From: Acidobacteriota bacterium
GTDB taxonomy: Bacteria > Acidobacteriota > Aminicenantia > JBFLYD01
NCBI GenBank assembly: GCA_040756905.1
Contig: JBFLYD010000022.1
Coordinates: 55,014-89,570 of the forward strand
DNA length: 34,557 bases
Reading direction: 5' to 3'
The translations under genes were made by a program, and so were the position numbers. A model generated the notes under the pieces. The model worked only from the letters and a program-made list of their open reading frames with translations. It had not been told where the DNA came from and did not search any database. Positions 24,985-33,177 of the stretch are shown piece by piece; within the stretch, counting starts at the first letter, position 1; the number at the start of each line of letters is the position of its first letter.

Positions 24985-26973
24985 ATGAAAAATACATTTA
25001 AAACAATCATCAACTCTTTTGTGATTTTAACATTTATACTTTTTTCTTCATTCGATTCTCAATCTGGAGAGAAAAAACCATTAACGCTTGATGATATCTT
25101 AAAAATAAAATCAATATCAGATGTATCGATGTCTCCTGATGGAAATTCTATTCTGTATGTAATTTCAAAACCTGATTTCAAAGAAAATGTTTTTGACTCT
25201 GATGTATGGATGGTTAGAATCAAAGAAAGAGAGATAGTGCAAATCACAAGATCTCCAAAAAGAGATTACTCTCCTCGATTTTCTCCTGATAGTAAATTAA
25301 TAGCATTTTTATCAGATAGAGAAGAAAAATCTCAAATATGGATAATAAACCCTACCGGAGGAGAGCCTTACAAGCTAACCTCTCATAAAACAGGAATTAA
25401 TTCATTCCAGTGGTTTCCAGAATCCAATAAAATTGCATTCATAGCTCAGGACCCTTTAATAGAAGAGGAAGAGAAAAAACAGAAAGAAAAGGATGACGCT
25501 TATGTTGTGGATAAAAATCTCAAAATGAACCACATCTGGATGATAGATTTAGAGAAAAAAGAGGAAAAAAGAATTACTGAGGGAAACTTTAATGTTTTGA
25601 ACTTTTCGATTTCTTCGGATGAAAAGGAAATAATTTTTTCAAGCTGCTCTTCTCCGACAGCAAATGAGTCGATGAATTCTGATTTATTTAAAATTTCTAT
25701 TGAGGGAGGCGAAGTAAAAGAATTTATAAAAAGACCTGGAATCGATACCTCTCCGAAATATTCTCCTGACGGAGAACAGATTGCTTTCATAACCACAGAT
25801 GGAAAGTATACCTGGATTGGAAATAACTTTTTAGCAGTAGTTAACTCAAAAGGAGGCATTCCTAAAAATATCTCAAAGAAATTCGACGAAGAAGTAAATG
25901 CTTTCTGGTGGCACCCAAACAATAAAGAAATATTTTTTATCGCTTATCAAAGAATGAATCATCATCTTTTTAAGATTTCCCTAAAAGATGAAAATCCTAT
26001 TCAGATAACCAAAGGAGATGGCTTTTACAGTAATTTCTCTTTTTCTGAGGATTTTTTAAGAATGGCTTTCATTTTCCAGACCCCAATGATTCCTCCTGAT
26101 TTGCATGTATCAGAATTGAAAGAATTATCCCCGGAAAAATTAACAGAAGTTAATCCAGAACTTAAAGAGTTTGAGATAGCATTGACAGAAATTGTGAAAT
26201 GGAAAGCTAAAGATGGAATGGAAATGGAAGGACTTCTCGTAAAGCCGCTAAACTATAAAAAAGACACTAAATATCCTCTTCTCACAATTGTGCATGGAGG
26301 ACCTGCAGGTGTTTTCAGCAATCTTTTTGCTCCAAGAAGAGGTGCCTATCCAATTCAGACTTTTACAGCCGAAGGTTATGCTGTGTTTATGCCAAATCCG
26401 AGAGGAAGCGGAGGCTATGGAGAAAAATTTAGACGTGCTAATTGGAAAGACTGGGGGTATGGAGACTATAATGACATTATGAGCGGCATAGATTATCTTG
26501 TTAAAATCGGCATTGCTAACCCTGATAAATTAGGAATCATGGGATGGAGCTACGGTGGATTTATGACATCCTGGGTTATTACCCAGACAAACAGGTTTAA
26601 AGCTGCTTCAGTAGGTGCTGGAGTCACTCATACAATAAGTATGTATGGATTAACAGACATTCCTGATTTTATGGAAGACTATTTCGGAGGCAAACCGTGG
26701 GAAAATTTCAAAGAATATGAAAAACATTCTGCATTACATTATGTCAAAAATGTAAAAACTCCTACGCTAATTCAACACGGAGAAAAGGACATCCGAGTGC
26801 CCTACTCTCAGGGCCAGGAATTCTATCTCGCATTAAAAAAACTTGGCGTTCCCACTGAATTTGTTTCTTATCCGAGACAGCCCCATGGAATTCAAGAACC
26901 TAAATTAATAAAGGACTCGATGAAAAGAAATGTTGATTGGTTCAATAGGTGGATTTTAGATAAAAAAGAATAG
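24985..26973 (+). CDS. Exported S9-family peptidase with intact catalytic triad
   Basis: A 662-residue paralogue of the preceding protein with the same plan: signal peptide (about 1-25), beta-propeller (about 45-400) and hydrolase domain. The triad is complete: S522 in GWSYGGF, D602 in GEKDIR and H634 in PRQPHG. It should cut short peptides in the periplasm, supplying the cell with amino acids. AGGAGG lies 7 nt before the ATG. The close spacing indicates co-transcription from the promoter at 22901. Confidence 0.92.
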   Translation: MKNTFKTIINSFVILTFILFSSFDSQSGEKKPLTLDDILKIKSISDVSMSPDGNSILYVISKPDFKENVFDSDVWMVRIKEREIVQITRSPKRDYSPRFSPDSKLIAFLSDREEKSQIWIINPTGGEPYKLTSHKTGINSFQWFPESNKIAFIAQDPLIEEEEKKQKEKDDAYVVDKNLKMNHIWMIDLEKKEEKRITEGNFNVLNFSISSDEKEIIFSSCSSPTANESMNSDLFKISIEGGEVKEFIKRPGIDTSPKYSPDGEQIAFITTDGKYTWIGNNFLAVVNSKGGIPKNISKKFDEEVNAFWWHPNNKEIFFIAYQRMNHHLFKISLKDENPIQITKGDGFYSNFSFSEDFLRMAFIFQTPMIPPDLHVSELKELSPEKLTEVNPELKEFEIALTEIVKWKAKDGMEMEGLLVKPLNYKKDTKYPLLTIVHGGPAGVFSNLFAPRRGAYPIQTFTAEGYAVFMPNPRGSGGYGEKFRRANWKDWGYGDYNDIMSGIDYLVKIGIANPDKLGIMGWSYGGFMTSWVITQTNRFKAASVGAGVTHTISMYGLTDIPDFMEDYFGGKPWENFKEYEKHSALHYVKNVKTPTLIQHGEKDIRVPYSQGQEFYLALKKLGVPTEFVSYPRQPHGIQEPKLIKDSMKRNVDWFNRWILDKKE

Positions 26974-27025
26974 AAAAATAGGAGATTTTTAAATTTTAAA
27001 CGATAAGCCCTGACAAAGAGCCATA

Positions 27026-27343
27026 ATGAATAAAAAAATATCAACAGATAACGATGCTAAGAAGATTACAATCATCGGAATAGCTTTAAACATAATCCTT
27101 ATCATTTTTAAGTTTATTGCAGGAATATTCGGAACAAGTAAAGCAATGATCGCAGATGCTTTTCACTCAACCTCTGATTTAATCGCAGATGTAATTGTGC
27201 TTTTTGGGTTGAAAGTCTCATCAAAGCCAAGGGATGAGGCTCATCATTATGGACACGGAAAAGTTGACTCATTAGTTTCCCTTTTTATAGGAATTATATT
27301 AATAGTGTTATTAGCTGGTTTAATCGTCAATTCTTATACATAA
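27026..27343 (+). pseudogene. Truncated cation diffusion facilitator (N-terminal third only)
   Basis: The 105-residue frame matches the first two or three transmembrane segments of a CDF zinc/iron/manganese exporter, including the metal-site motif ADAFHSTSDLIAD and the following PRDEAHHYGHGKVDSL. CDF proteins are about 290-400 residues. Here the match ends near FIGIILIV and the frame stops soon after, where IS21 remnant sequence begins. The missing C-terminal part is not found downstream. It is probably non-functional. No strong ribosome-binding site precedes the ATG. Confidence 0.82.
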
Positions 27344-27350
27344 AAAACAG

Positions 27351-27563
27351 GTCAATGAGACGCTCTTTGTCTCAGCAGCATCTTTAATAAATGACCTTGC
27401 AAAAGCAAATGAAGAAAGATGCCTTGAAAGTAGACTGAAGTTTTACTCCCAGATGAGACTTTTAATTGTTGATGAGATAGGTTATGTACCGATTGACCGA
27501 TATGGAGCAAACTTATTCTTTTTTTATTGCATATCTTCCATCCATTGGAAATTCGGATATTGA
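27351..27563 (+). pseudogene. IS21-family IstB ATPase fragment
   Basis: Translation from 27351 gives an internal piece of IstB, the AAA+ helper of IS21 transposases: LFVSAASLINDLAKA, then the Walker B strand LLIVDEIGYVPID, then RYGANLFF. The match ends near 27512; the frame runs on to a TGA at 27561 without family similarity. The N-terminal Walker A region and the C-terminus are absent. It begins right after the broken CDF gene, so an IS21 element probably caused that break and then decayed. Confidence 0.8.
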
Positions 27564-27635
27564 TCTTATCTTTCCTTTTATAATCCCATACTCCATAAAA
27601 GGATAACTCATGAGTTTAATATTTATATCCTGTCT
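27513..27635 (-). pseudogene. HlyD-like membrane fusion protein, C-terminal fragment
   Basis: On the minus strand a frame ends with TAA at 27513-27515 and reads QDINIKL, then YPFMEYGIIKGKIRSI, then EFPMDGRYAIKKE. This pattern resembles the beta-barrel region of HlyD-type periplasmic adaptor proteins of ABC exporters (NIKL..YP..EYG..KGKV.SIS). The rest of the gene is missing: the match stops at 27635, exactly where the inverted-repeat element at 27636 begins. Its strand agrees with the ABC-2 locus further right. The call rests on a short stretch. Confidence 0.5.
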
Positions 27636-27762
27636 CGGTGTCAGGCTTAACTTATGACTTTACTGTTTTGATTTAAGCTTTCAATATTTTTTTAAATGCG
27701 ATAACAAATATTCTAAAATTTTAAACTCCTAAATATAAAGTCAAAAGTCAAACCTGACACCG
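27636..27762. mobile_element. 127-bp MITE-like element with 27-bp terminal inverted repeats
   Basis: Left end 27636-27662 (begins CGGTGTCAGGCTTAACTTAT) and right end 27736-27762 (ends AAACCTGACACCG) are inverted repeats with 24 of 27 bases matching. The interior is AT-rich and non-coding. It abuts the HlyD-like fragment on the left. No clear target duplication is visible. It is probably a non-autonomous transposon or a REP-like hairpin. Confidence 0.7.
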
Positions 27763-27866
27763 TTAACTTCGAATATCATCTGGATTCCCTTTTGAGTTAC
27801 TTAGCGGAGGAGAGTTCTGAGGTTATCATGGTGACAAATCCGGTCAGAAAGGAAAACACCGTATGA
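27762..27866 (+). other. Possible transposase remnant frame (unassigned)
   Basis: An open frame running out of the inverted-repeat element gives a short soluble-looking peptide (EYHLDSLLSYL, then EVIMVTNPVRKEN). It vaguely recalls the early HxxNLxxYL...VVMVNP region of IS110-type transposases. It ends in a TGA that overlaps the ATG of the next small ORF (ATGA). The assignment is weak; it may be chance coding. Confidence 0.2.
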
Positions 27867-28057
27867 AGAATCAGTTAGAGAAAGAGTTACAACAGCTTGA
27901 GCGTTTTCTAGCTGAGAAATTTAATGTTGCAAGAAAACGTGCTCAAAGCAAGCGAATGGGTCAGAAAATCCATAAGGCTCAGCAATATGTCACTGACATC
28001 AGGGAATCCATAAAAAGGCTTAATATCCAGCATCGGCAGATGCCCAAGAATAAGTAA
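27863..28057 (+). CDS. Small basic coiled-coil protein or gene fragment, unknown function
   Basis: A 64-residue frame, rich in Lys, Arg, Gln and Glu, with heptad-like helical stretches (LEKELQQLERFLAEKF and TDIRESIKRLN). I do not recognise it. It lies in a 1-kb scar made of broken genes and its start overlaps the stop of another short frame, so it may be the end of a decayed transposase rather than a working gene. Codons in the frame look plausible and the start has no strong ribosome-binding site. Confidence 0.35.
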   Translation: MKNQLEKELQQLERFLAEKFNVARKRAQSKRMGQKIHKAQQYVTDIRESIKRLNIQHRQMPKNK

Positions 28058-28095
28058 AAATTATCTTTAGCAGATTTTATTATATTATTTTAGGT

Positions 28096-29157
28096 TCATT
28101 TCTTTAGGGAAATCGAATACTTGCATAGATCCATCGTCCTGGCAAAATCAAGGATATATAAGGATTCTTCATCTAATAAAAAGCTCCAAAAAATACCTGG
28201 TACATCAAAACTATCGAGATAGATGCCATCATTGGTGTACCTTTCAATTGTACTACTTTTTGCATCCTCCAGTAAATAATTATTGCCCAATAATATGTAT
28301 ATTATTCCATCATATGCGAAAATGTCTAAAGTTTCAAAGCTTTCGGCAAAAAATCCTCCATGCCCCGTTCCGCTCTCTTCTTCCTCCCACTCCCACCTCC
28401 AAGTATATTTGGCACTGTATGGCCTCTTTCGGCTAAATTCCAATAATAAAGTACCCTGCGTATCATATTTTTGCACCAAGTTTCTATAAAAATAGGTAAC
28501 GTAAATGTATTGTTCTGAATCAATTGTTATCACATTCTTATTCAAAGCGTTTTGCAATAGAAAATTTTCATACTTTTTTATTTGGCCAAACGAAGTCAGC
28601 AATTCACCGGTCTGCGTATATTTATAAATCAAAGCAGTATCAGGCTTAGTCACTGACGCAAAAATATTACCCTCTTTATCTACCACAATACTGGATACAT
28701 TCTTCCTTACTTTAAAACTTAAAATGAACTCACCAGTGAGGGATAGAATTTGAATGCGTGCATTACCAGTATCTGCTACATAGATTTTATCATTATCATC
28801 AATAAAAATATCAGATGGTTTCATAAATTCCCCTGGACCTTCCCCTTTCCTACCAAGGCTCAAAATAACTTGACCATTTGGATTAATTTTCTGAATTCTA
28901 TTATTACCAGAATCGAGCACATAAATATTTTTTAAGCTATCCAATGCTAAAGCTTTTGGTTCGAAGAAAATCTTTGATTGATCCGTTTCCTTTAGGCCGC
29001 CAATTGCCCAGATTTGATTTAATTCGACTTTCTTTCTCGAGTCTTTTTCCCATAAACCTTTTTTTGTATTTGTAACTACGTGAGGAAGTGATTCTTTTGA
29101 TTTATTGCTGCAACTGTTTATTAGCAAGATAATCAATAAGCATAGAAGAATTTTCAC
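28096..29157 (-). CDS. Lipoprotein with six-bladed beta-propeller (NHL-type repeats)
   Basis: Predicted 353-residue lipoprotein. From the GTG at 29157 the N-terminus is MKILLCLLIILLINSC, an ideal lipobox signal with GGAGG 8 nt upstream; the in-frame ATG at 29172 would put that site inside the gene. The body contains repeated NHL-like blades, such as DSLKNIYVLDSGNNRIQKIN and DDNDKIYVADTGNARIQIL. This kind of six-bladed propeller is common in secreted proteins of Bacteroidota and Acidobacteria-like groups and usually binds ligands or proteins. No enzyme motif is seen. The next gene upstream is another repeat lipoprotein, 42 nt away. Confidence 0.78.
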   Translation of the reverse strand: MKILLCLLIILLINSCSNKSKESLPHVVTNTKKGLWEKDSRKKVELNQIWAIGGLKETDQSKIFFEPKALALDSLKNIYVLDSGNNRIQKINPNGQVILSLGRKGEGPGEFMKPSDIFIDDNDKIYVADTGNARIQILSLTGEFILSFKVRKNVSSIVVDKEGNIFASVTKPDTALIYKYTQTGELLTSFGQIKKYENFLLQNALNKNVITIDSEQYIYVTYFYRNLVQKYDTQGTLLLEFSRKRPYSAKYTWRWEWEEEESGTGHGGFFAESFETLDIFAYDGIIYILLGNNYLLEDAKSSTIERYTNDGIYLDSFDVPGIFWSFLLDEESLYILDFARTMDLCKYSISLKK

Positions 29158-29199
29158 TTCAGAGACCTCCATTTACAAGGCTCTATGATATTTTCGCTC

Positions 29200-30282
29200 T
29201 TAATTGAGCCAGCGGGAATAGAGGTACCCCTCAAAAGTTTCTTCTTTCCCAATGCGAATTCCACCTCGTCGGCCATCCGTTCCAACAATTAATCTACGGG
29301 GGTTGTTTGGGTCAATATAAAGAACCGAAATAACTTTTCCAATTTCCATTCCATCGTTAAAGCTCAACCAATTATCTCCTCGATCCTTAGAAATCATAAT
29401 TTTGGTATTTAACCCACCAATAATTAGGGTGCTTGGCTTGATTGGATTAACTATCAGACAGTTCATCCGAATCGCATCGGCATCAGGCAAAGTTTTTTTC
29501 CCCCATGTTTTACCGTTGTCTAAAGATACATAAAGATAGCCATCAAGTGTCTCAATATAAATAGAGCTATCGTACGGGCTAATTTGACAAAACTTTCCAG
29601 AATGATCTAACAGAATTTTCCGCCATTTATTCCCTGAATCTTCAGAAAACAAAATACCTTTAGAAGTTACTACAAAGATTATATCAGGACGATTTTGATC
29701 TAATACGATATAATAGACATCATAATCGATTTTGGCATTTGTTCTGAACCAAGCCTTGCCATTATCTCTGGATTCAAACAAACCGAGAACTGTACCGAGA
29801 AAAATTCTCTTCGAATTGTTTGGATCAAATGCAATATCATAAATGCCCGGTTCCTCTTTTAGGAGGAGTCGTTGAAAGGGTGATAACTCGCGATTGGGAA
29901 AATAGTCTATTTTGCTCCATGTTTGTCCACCATCGAAAGTTTGATAGAGTGTACTTTGCGGTCCCTTTGGATTGTAAGACGCTGCCAGCATTCTTTTAGG
30001 GTTAGTTGGATCAATATCCAAAGCACGTATCTTTCCTTTCTCTTTCATTAAATATTGAAATTTCTTTTCTTTTTCCTGATACTGAATTATTCCATCTTCA
30101 GTGGTAACGTAAATGATGCCGCTAAAGCCTTTTGGAATTTTTACCAAATTAACACCAAAAAATGGCCCTCCTATTTTCTCCCATTTATTTTCATCCATGC
30201 AGTGTAGGAAACATGAAATCAGTAGTACAGATGTAACGGTTGCAAAAAGTAAAGATTCAACCTTCAAGGTAAAACTATTCAT
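29200..30282 (-). CDS. Lipoprotein with BNR/Asp-box beta-propeller repeats
   Basis: A 360-residue exported protein; LISC after the hydrophobic N-terminus is an acceptable lipobox. At least five Asp-box turns are visible: FDGGQTW, RDNGKAW, EDSGNKW, LDNGKTW and KDRGDNW. Such repeats build sortilin/sialidase-like or YCF48-like propellers; no sialidase catalytic set is evident. The ribosome-binding region is GAGGAGGAG directly before the ATG. It is probably co-transcribed with the NHL-type lipoprotein and sits in the same envelope-oriented block as the ABC-2 genes. Confidence 0.75.
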   Translation of the reverse strand: MNSFTLKVESLLFATVTSVLLISCFLHCMDENKWEKIGGPFFGVNLVKIPKGFSGIIYVTTEDGIIQYQEKEKKFQYLMKEKGKIRALDIDPTNPKRMLAASYNPKGPQSTLYQTFDGGQTWSKIDYFPNRELSPFQRLLLKEEPGIYDIAFDPNNSKRIFLGTVLGLFESRDNGKAWFRTNAKIDYDVYYIVLDQNRPDIIFVVTSKGILFSEDSGNKWRKILLDHSGKFCQISPYDSSIYIETLDGYLYVSLDNGKTWGKKTLPDADAIRMNCLIVNPIKPSTLIIGGLNTKIMISKDRGDNWLSFNDGMEIGKVISVLYIDPNNPRRLIVGTDGRRGGIRIGKEETFEGYLYSRWLN

Positions 30283-30422
30283 CTCCTCCTCGATTGATTA
30301 TACCTCAGATAAAAATTAATTTAAATCGTTCATCAGTTTTTTCAAATCATTCTAAATCAGAAGAGAAAGTGCCTGGCAAAATTGACGGGGAAATGATTAA
30401 CCAGCGTCGCTTCGCTCCTATA

Positions 30423-30466
30423 GGTGGCCGGTTTCGTTCGGAATCAGTGGCCAGATTCATCGGAAT
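30423..30466. repeat. Tandem repeats resembling an IS21 terminus
   Basis: Two adjacent units, GGTGGCCGG...TCGGAAT (30423-30444) and AGTGGCCAG...TCGGAAT (30446-30466), lie in a locally GC-richer patch (about 30371-30470) of an otherwise AT-rich 292-bp gap. Tandem TGGCC/CGGAAT repeats of this sort are found at IS21-family ends. With the IstB fragment at 27351 it may mark the far side of the same old insertion or rearrangement. Confidence 0.5.
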
Positions 30467-30574
30467 ATGCAATTTTCTGAAGAATCCAAACATAACTGGG
30501 ATAAATTCATTTTTAAATCTTATCTCTTCTTAATAAAAATCTTACAATGGCAGGTTCTCTTATAAAATTGAGAG

Positions 30575-31927
30575 CTACCTAACATCAGCCTTTTGAATTA
30601 CAAAATTTGATAATATTAAGAAAAGTGGGAAGTAAAAAAACAAGATAAAAATAAAAGGATAATTAGAAGAGATTCTCTCTGAAAGCTTTTTATTCTTAAA
30701 AGTAAAAAATGGACGATCAGAAAGATCCAATCTATCATTTACACTAAAGTTCGGATTTTTTCTCAATTGTCCTGCATATTTTCTCTTGACATAGCTCCAA
30801 AAAATGTTATCGAAACTGTCTTTTTGCTTATTATATTCTTCCACACTATCTAAACCGGTGGATGATATTTCTGTTACAAGGTAAATAAACGAAGGTATCG
30901 GCGATAATATTGATGATACCCACTTAGTTATTTTGACCTGATATTTTGTTTTCCTTTTATAATTAGTAACTATTTCAGATCTCTTTTTACTATATTTTTT
31001 CTTAATTTTCTCAATTCCCGCAAGCTTGTGAATCTCTGACTCTGGCATTTTGACATTACTAATGTAGTAAGGTCTTAGAGCCCTTTGAATCTCACCTTGT
31101 CTTTCTTTCTCTAACTGCGCTAATTGATGGTCTATAATATCGGGAGATGAGATTTTGTACACCTTTGTGCTAATATAGGAGCTTAAAGTGGGAGATATCA
31201 AGATAAAAAATGCCCAGAAAAAAAGGGATATCAATATAGATCGGAAAGAATTCAGTGCAAGAATAGATATAAATACACCTATGCAATAAAATATGCTTAG
31301 ATAAAGAATAGAAAAGATCACAATAAAAAGGATAGCGTACCAGTGCTGGGATTCTAAATTTATTTTGGTCCCCAAGACTAATATTATTAGCCCTGTTAAG
31401 AAAGAGGGAAGGAATATCATAATCGAAATGGTGAGCATTCCTCCTAACCACTTTGACAAGAAGAGGGTATTGCGTCTCAAAGAGTTTGATAATACTAATG
31501 GCAATGTTCTCCCCTCTTTCTCAGTTGAAATGGTATCATAAGAAAAAAGGATTGCCATTAAACTTAGAAGAGTTGAAATCACAAATAATGGATCAAAATT
31601 CTGATAAAGTAAAGAAATTGAATCCATATCCAATGACTCTATTTCAATATTTTCATCAAAACCTTTCGCAAAGATACTGAGAGCAGAAGGGGATTTTAAC
31701 TTGGTAATTATTAATCCTCCTATATCATTAATATTAGCGTGAGAATCCAACGCTTGATTTTGAAGTTTTGTCCTTTCTTTATAAGTATGAAATCTGTTCT
31801 GATAATCCCTTTCTGAAACTACCATTGAGACAATCATTACTAAAAAACATAGCATAGCACCAATTGTAAATCTGAGATTTAATATGTTGGTTAATGCTTC
31901 TTTCTTAACTATATGCCAAAACATCAT
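30575..31927 (-). CDS. ABC-2-type permease with large extracytoplasmic loop (DUF3526-like)
   Basis: A 450-residue inner-membrane protein. One transmembrane helix lies near residue 25-40, then a long loop, then a cluster of five helices at about 110-260 with the ABC-2 signature FSYDTISTEKEGRTL. A second large charged loop (about 265-400) and a final helix follow. This plan matches NatB/NosY-like ABC-2 permeases with DUF3526-type insertions. The signature shared with the next protein (FDAICREKENGTLKMAL) marks them as paralogues, probably one heterodimer. They need an ATPase, which is not in the window. It starts 11 nt after the upstream permease gene. Confidence 0.78.
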   Translation of the reverse strand: MMFWHIVKKEALTNILNLRFTIGAMLCFLVMIVSMVVSERDYQNRFHTYKERTKLQNQALDSHANINDIGGLIITKLKSPSALSIFAKGFDENIEIESLDMDSISLLYQNFDPLFVISTLLSLMAILFSYDTISTEKEGRTLPLVLSNSLRRNTLFLSKWLGGMLTISIMIFLPSFLTGLIILVLGTKINLESQHWYAILFIVIFSILYLSIFYCIGVFISILALNSFRSILISLFFWAFFILISPTLSSYISTKVYKISSPDIIDHQLAQLEKERQGEIQRALRPYYISNVKMPESEIHKLAGIEKIKKKYSKKRSEIVTNYKRKTKYQVKITKWVSSILSPIPSFIYLVTEISSTGLDSVEEYNKQKDSFDNIFWSYVKRKYAGQLRKNPNFSVNDRLDLSDRPFFTFKNKKLSERISSNYPFIFILFFYFPLFLILSNFVIQKADVR

Positions 31928-31938
31928 AAAGATATAAC

Positions 31939-33177
31939 CTATCGAAGATCGTATTTATTGAAGGATGCAATAAACCCTGTAAAGAAAATAGAAAAATAAA
32001 TAGTTAGGATAATTAAATCATTGATAATACCATACCCAATTGTTTCGGAAAGTGATGTCCTTTCAAAAAAGAAATCTTCTGTTTTCCCTGTTATTAAATA
32101 TTTTAATGCATTTCTTTCCCTGAATCTCAGAATAAAGTTTTTAAATCTTCTCTCATCTTGGATACTTGTTCTCAGGCTTTTGGTCGTTGCTTCTGTAAGA
32201 CCTCCTACAGGGAATATCCTTCCTATATTCCTTGCAAGATTCGTATAATAATTCAATTTTATTCTAAAATCTTCCTCTAATCTACTTACATTTTCCTGTA
32301 TTTGTAAAAACCCATCATACCCGAGGAAACCAGGATGCTCCTTATTTTTTTCAAATTTAGTCTTTATAAAAGCCCTTATTTTTTCCTCCTCTAATTTATC
32401 AGTAGGGGGAACATTTGCCAAAGCCTTTGCAATCAGAGCTGAAGAATTTGGAGTAACAAAAATGAAAATAGCCCATATCAATAGGACAATGGACATGCTC
32501 TGTGCTGAAGAGTGGAAAAGAGAGGATATGAAAAGACCTAAGGCCAGGAAAATAAGTATATAGATATTTGAAGCTAAAATAAACAATAATAACCTTATCA
32601 ACTCCTCACTTCCTATTGTGAGAATCCCACCTAAATTTAATAAAACAGCTGAAAGAAGAACCAAAAAATTAAATGGGAAAAGGATTATGATTATTTTTCC
32701 TAAAAACTTCGCCAGTATAAAGGAGATTCTCGGTACTTTATTGCAAAGAGCCATCTTTAGGGTGCCGTTCTCTTTTTCTCGACAAATTGCATCAAAAGAG
32801 AGTACGATAGCAATAAGACTCGTGAAAAGCTTGATCACAAATAATAAATCAGGGGTTGTGAAGAGGGATAACAATAAATTTACCTTCTCTTTACGAGAGC
32901 CTACTTGGATCAAAAAACCGTAGCTAAGGTCATAAAGGCGAGATATGTTTTTATCTACACCGGAGACAAATATGCTCAGGGGCTCTGGAGAGACGATTAT
33001 TTCAGAACTGGAATGTGATGAAATATGAGTTTGATAATTTAATAGGCGAGCTTTGTAGTCATCTACTCCTATATAGATTGAACTGATTACAATACCTGTC
33101 AATATGAGCATACAAAATTGAAATCTAAAGCTTAAGAGATCCTCAATAATTTCCTTTTTCAGGATATGTTTTATCAC
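31939..33177 (-). CDS. ABC-2-type permease, paralogue of the adjacent gene
   Basis: A 412-residue inner-membrane protein with the same layout as its neighbour: first helix near residues 20-38, a loop, a cluster of helices at about 115-255 with the motif LSFDAICREKENGTL, a charged loop (about 260-365) and a last helix. Its ATG overlaps the stop of the lipoprotein gene (33174-33177), so the operon is tightly linked. The cargo is unknown; such pairs export lipids, peptides or proteins or act in lipoprotein handling. Confidence 0.78.
   Translation of the reverse strand: MIKHILKKEIIEDLLSFRFQFCMLILTGIVISSIYIGVDDYKARLLNYQTHISSHSSSEIIVSPEPLSIFVSGVDKNISRLYDLSYGFLIQVGSRKEKVNLLLSLFTTPDLLFVIKLFTSLIAIVLSFDAICREKENGTLKMALCNKVPRISFILAKFLGKIIIILFPFNFLVLLSAVLLNLGGILTIGSEELIRLLLFILASNIYILIFLALGLFISSLFHSSAQSMSIVLLIWAIFIFVTPNSSALIAKALANVPPTDKLEEEKIRAFIKTKFEKNKEHPGFLGYDGFLQIQENVSRLEEDFRIKLNYYTNLARNIGRIFPVGGLTEATTKSLRTSIQDERRFKNFILRFRERNALKYLITGKTEDFFFERTSLSETIGYGIINDLIILTIYFSIFFTGFIASFNKYDLR

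Noticed and set aside
27801-27862. Possible structured RNA or tRNA fragment in the GC-richer patch before the 64-codon ORF
   Set aside because: No cloverleaf, no TTCRA-type T-loop arm and no stable extended pairing could be found.
30294-30533. Plus-strand frame across the IS21-like repeat patch
   Set aside because: No ribosome-binding site and no protein-like pattern; it overlaps repeated non-coding sequence.
31170-31451. Minus-strand 93-codon frame inside the first ABC-2 permease gene
   Set aside because: It is an alternative frame of a well-supported membrane protein gene.
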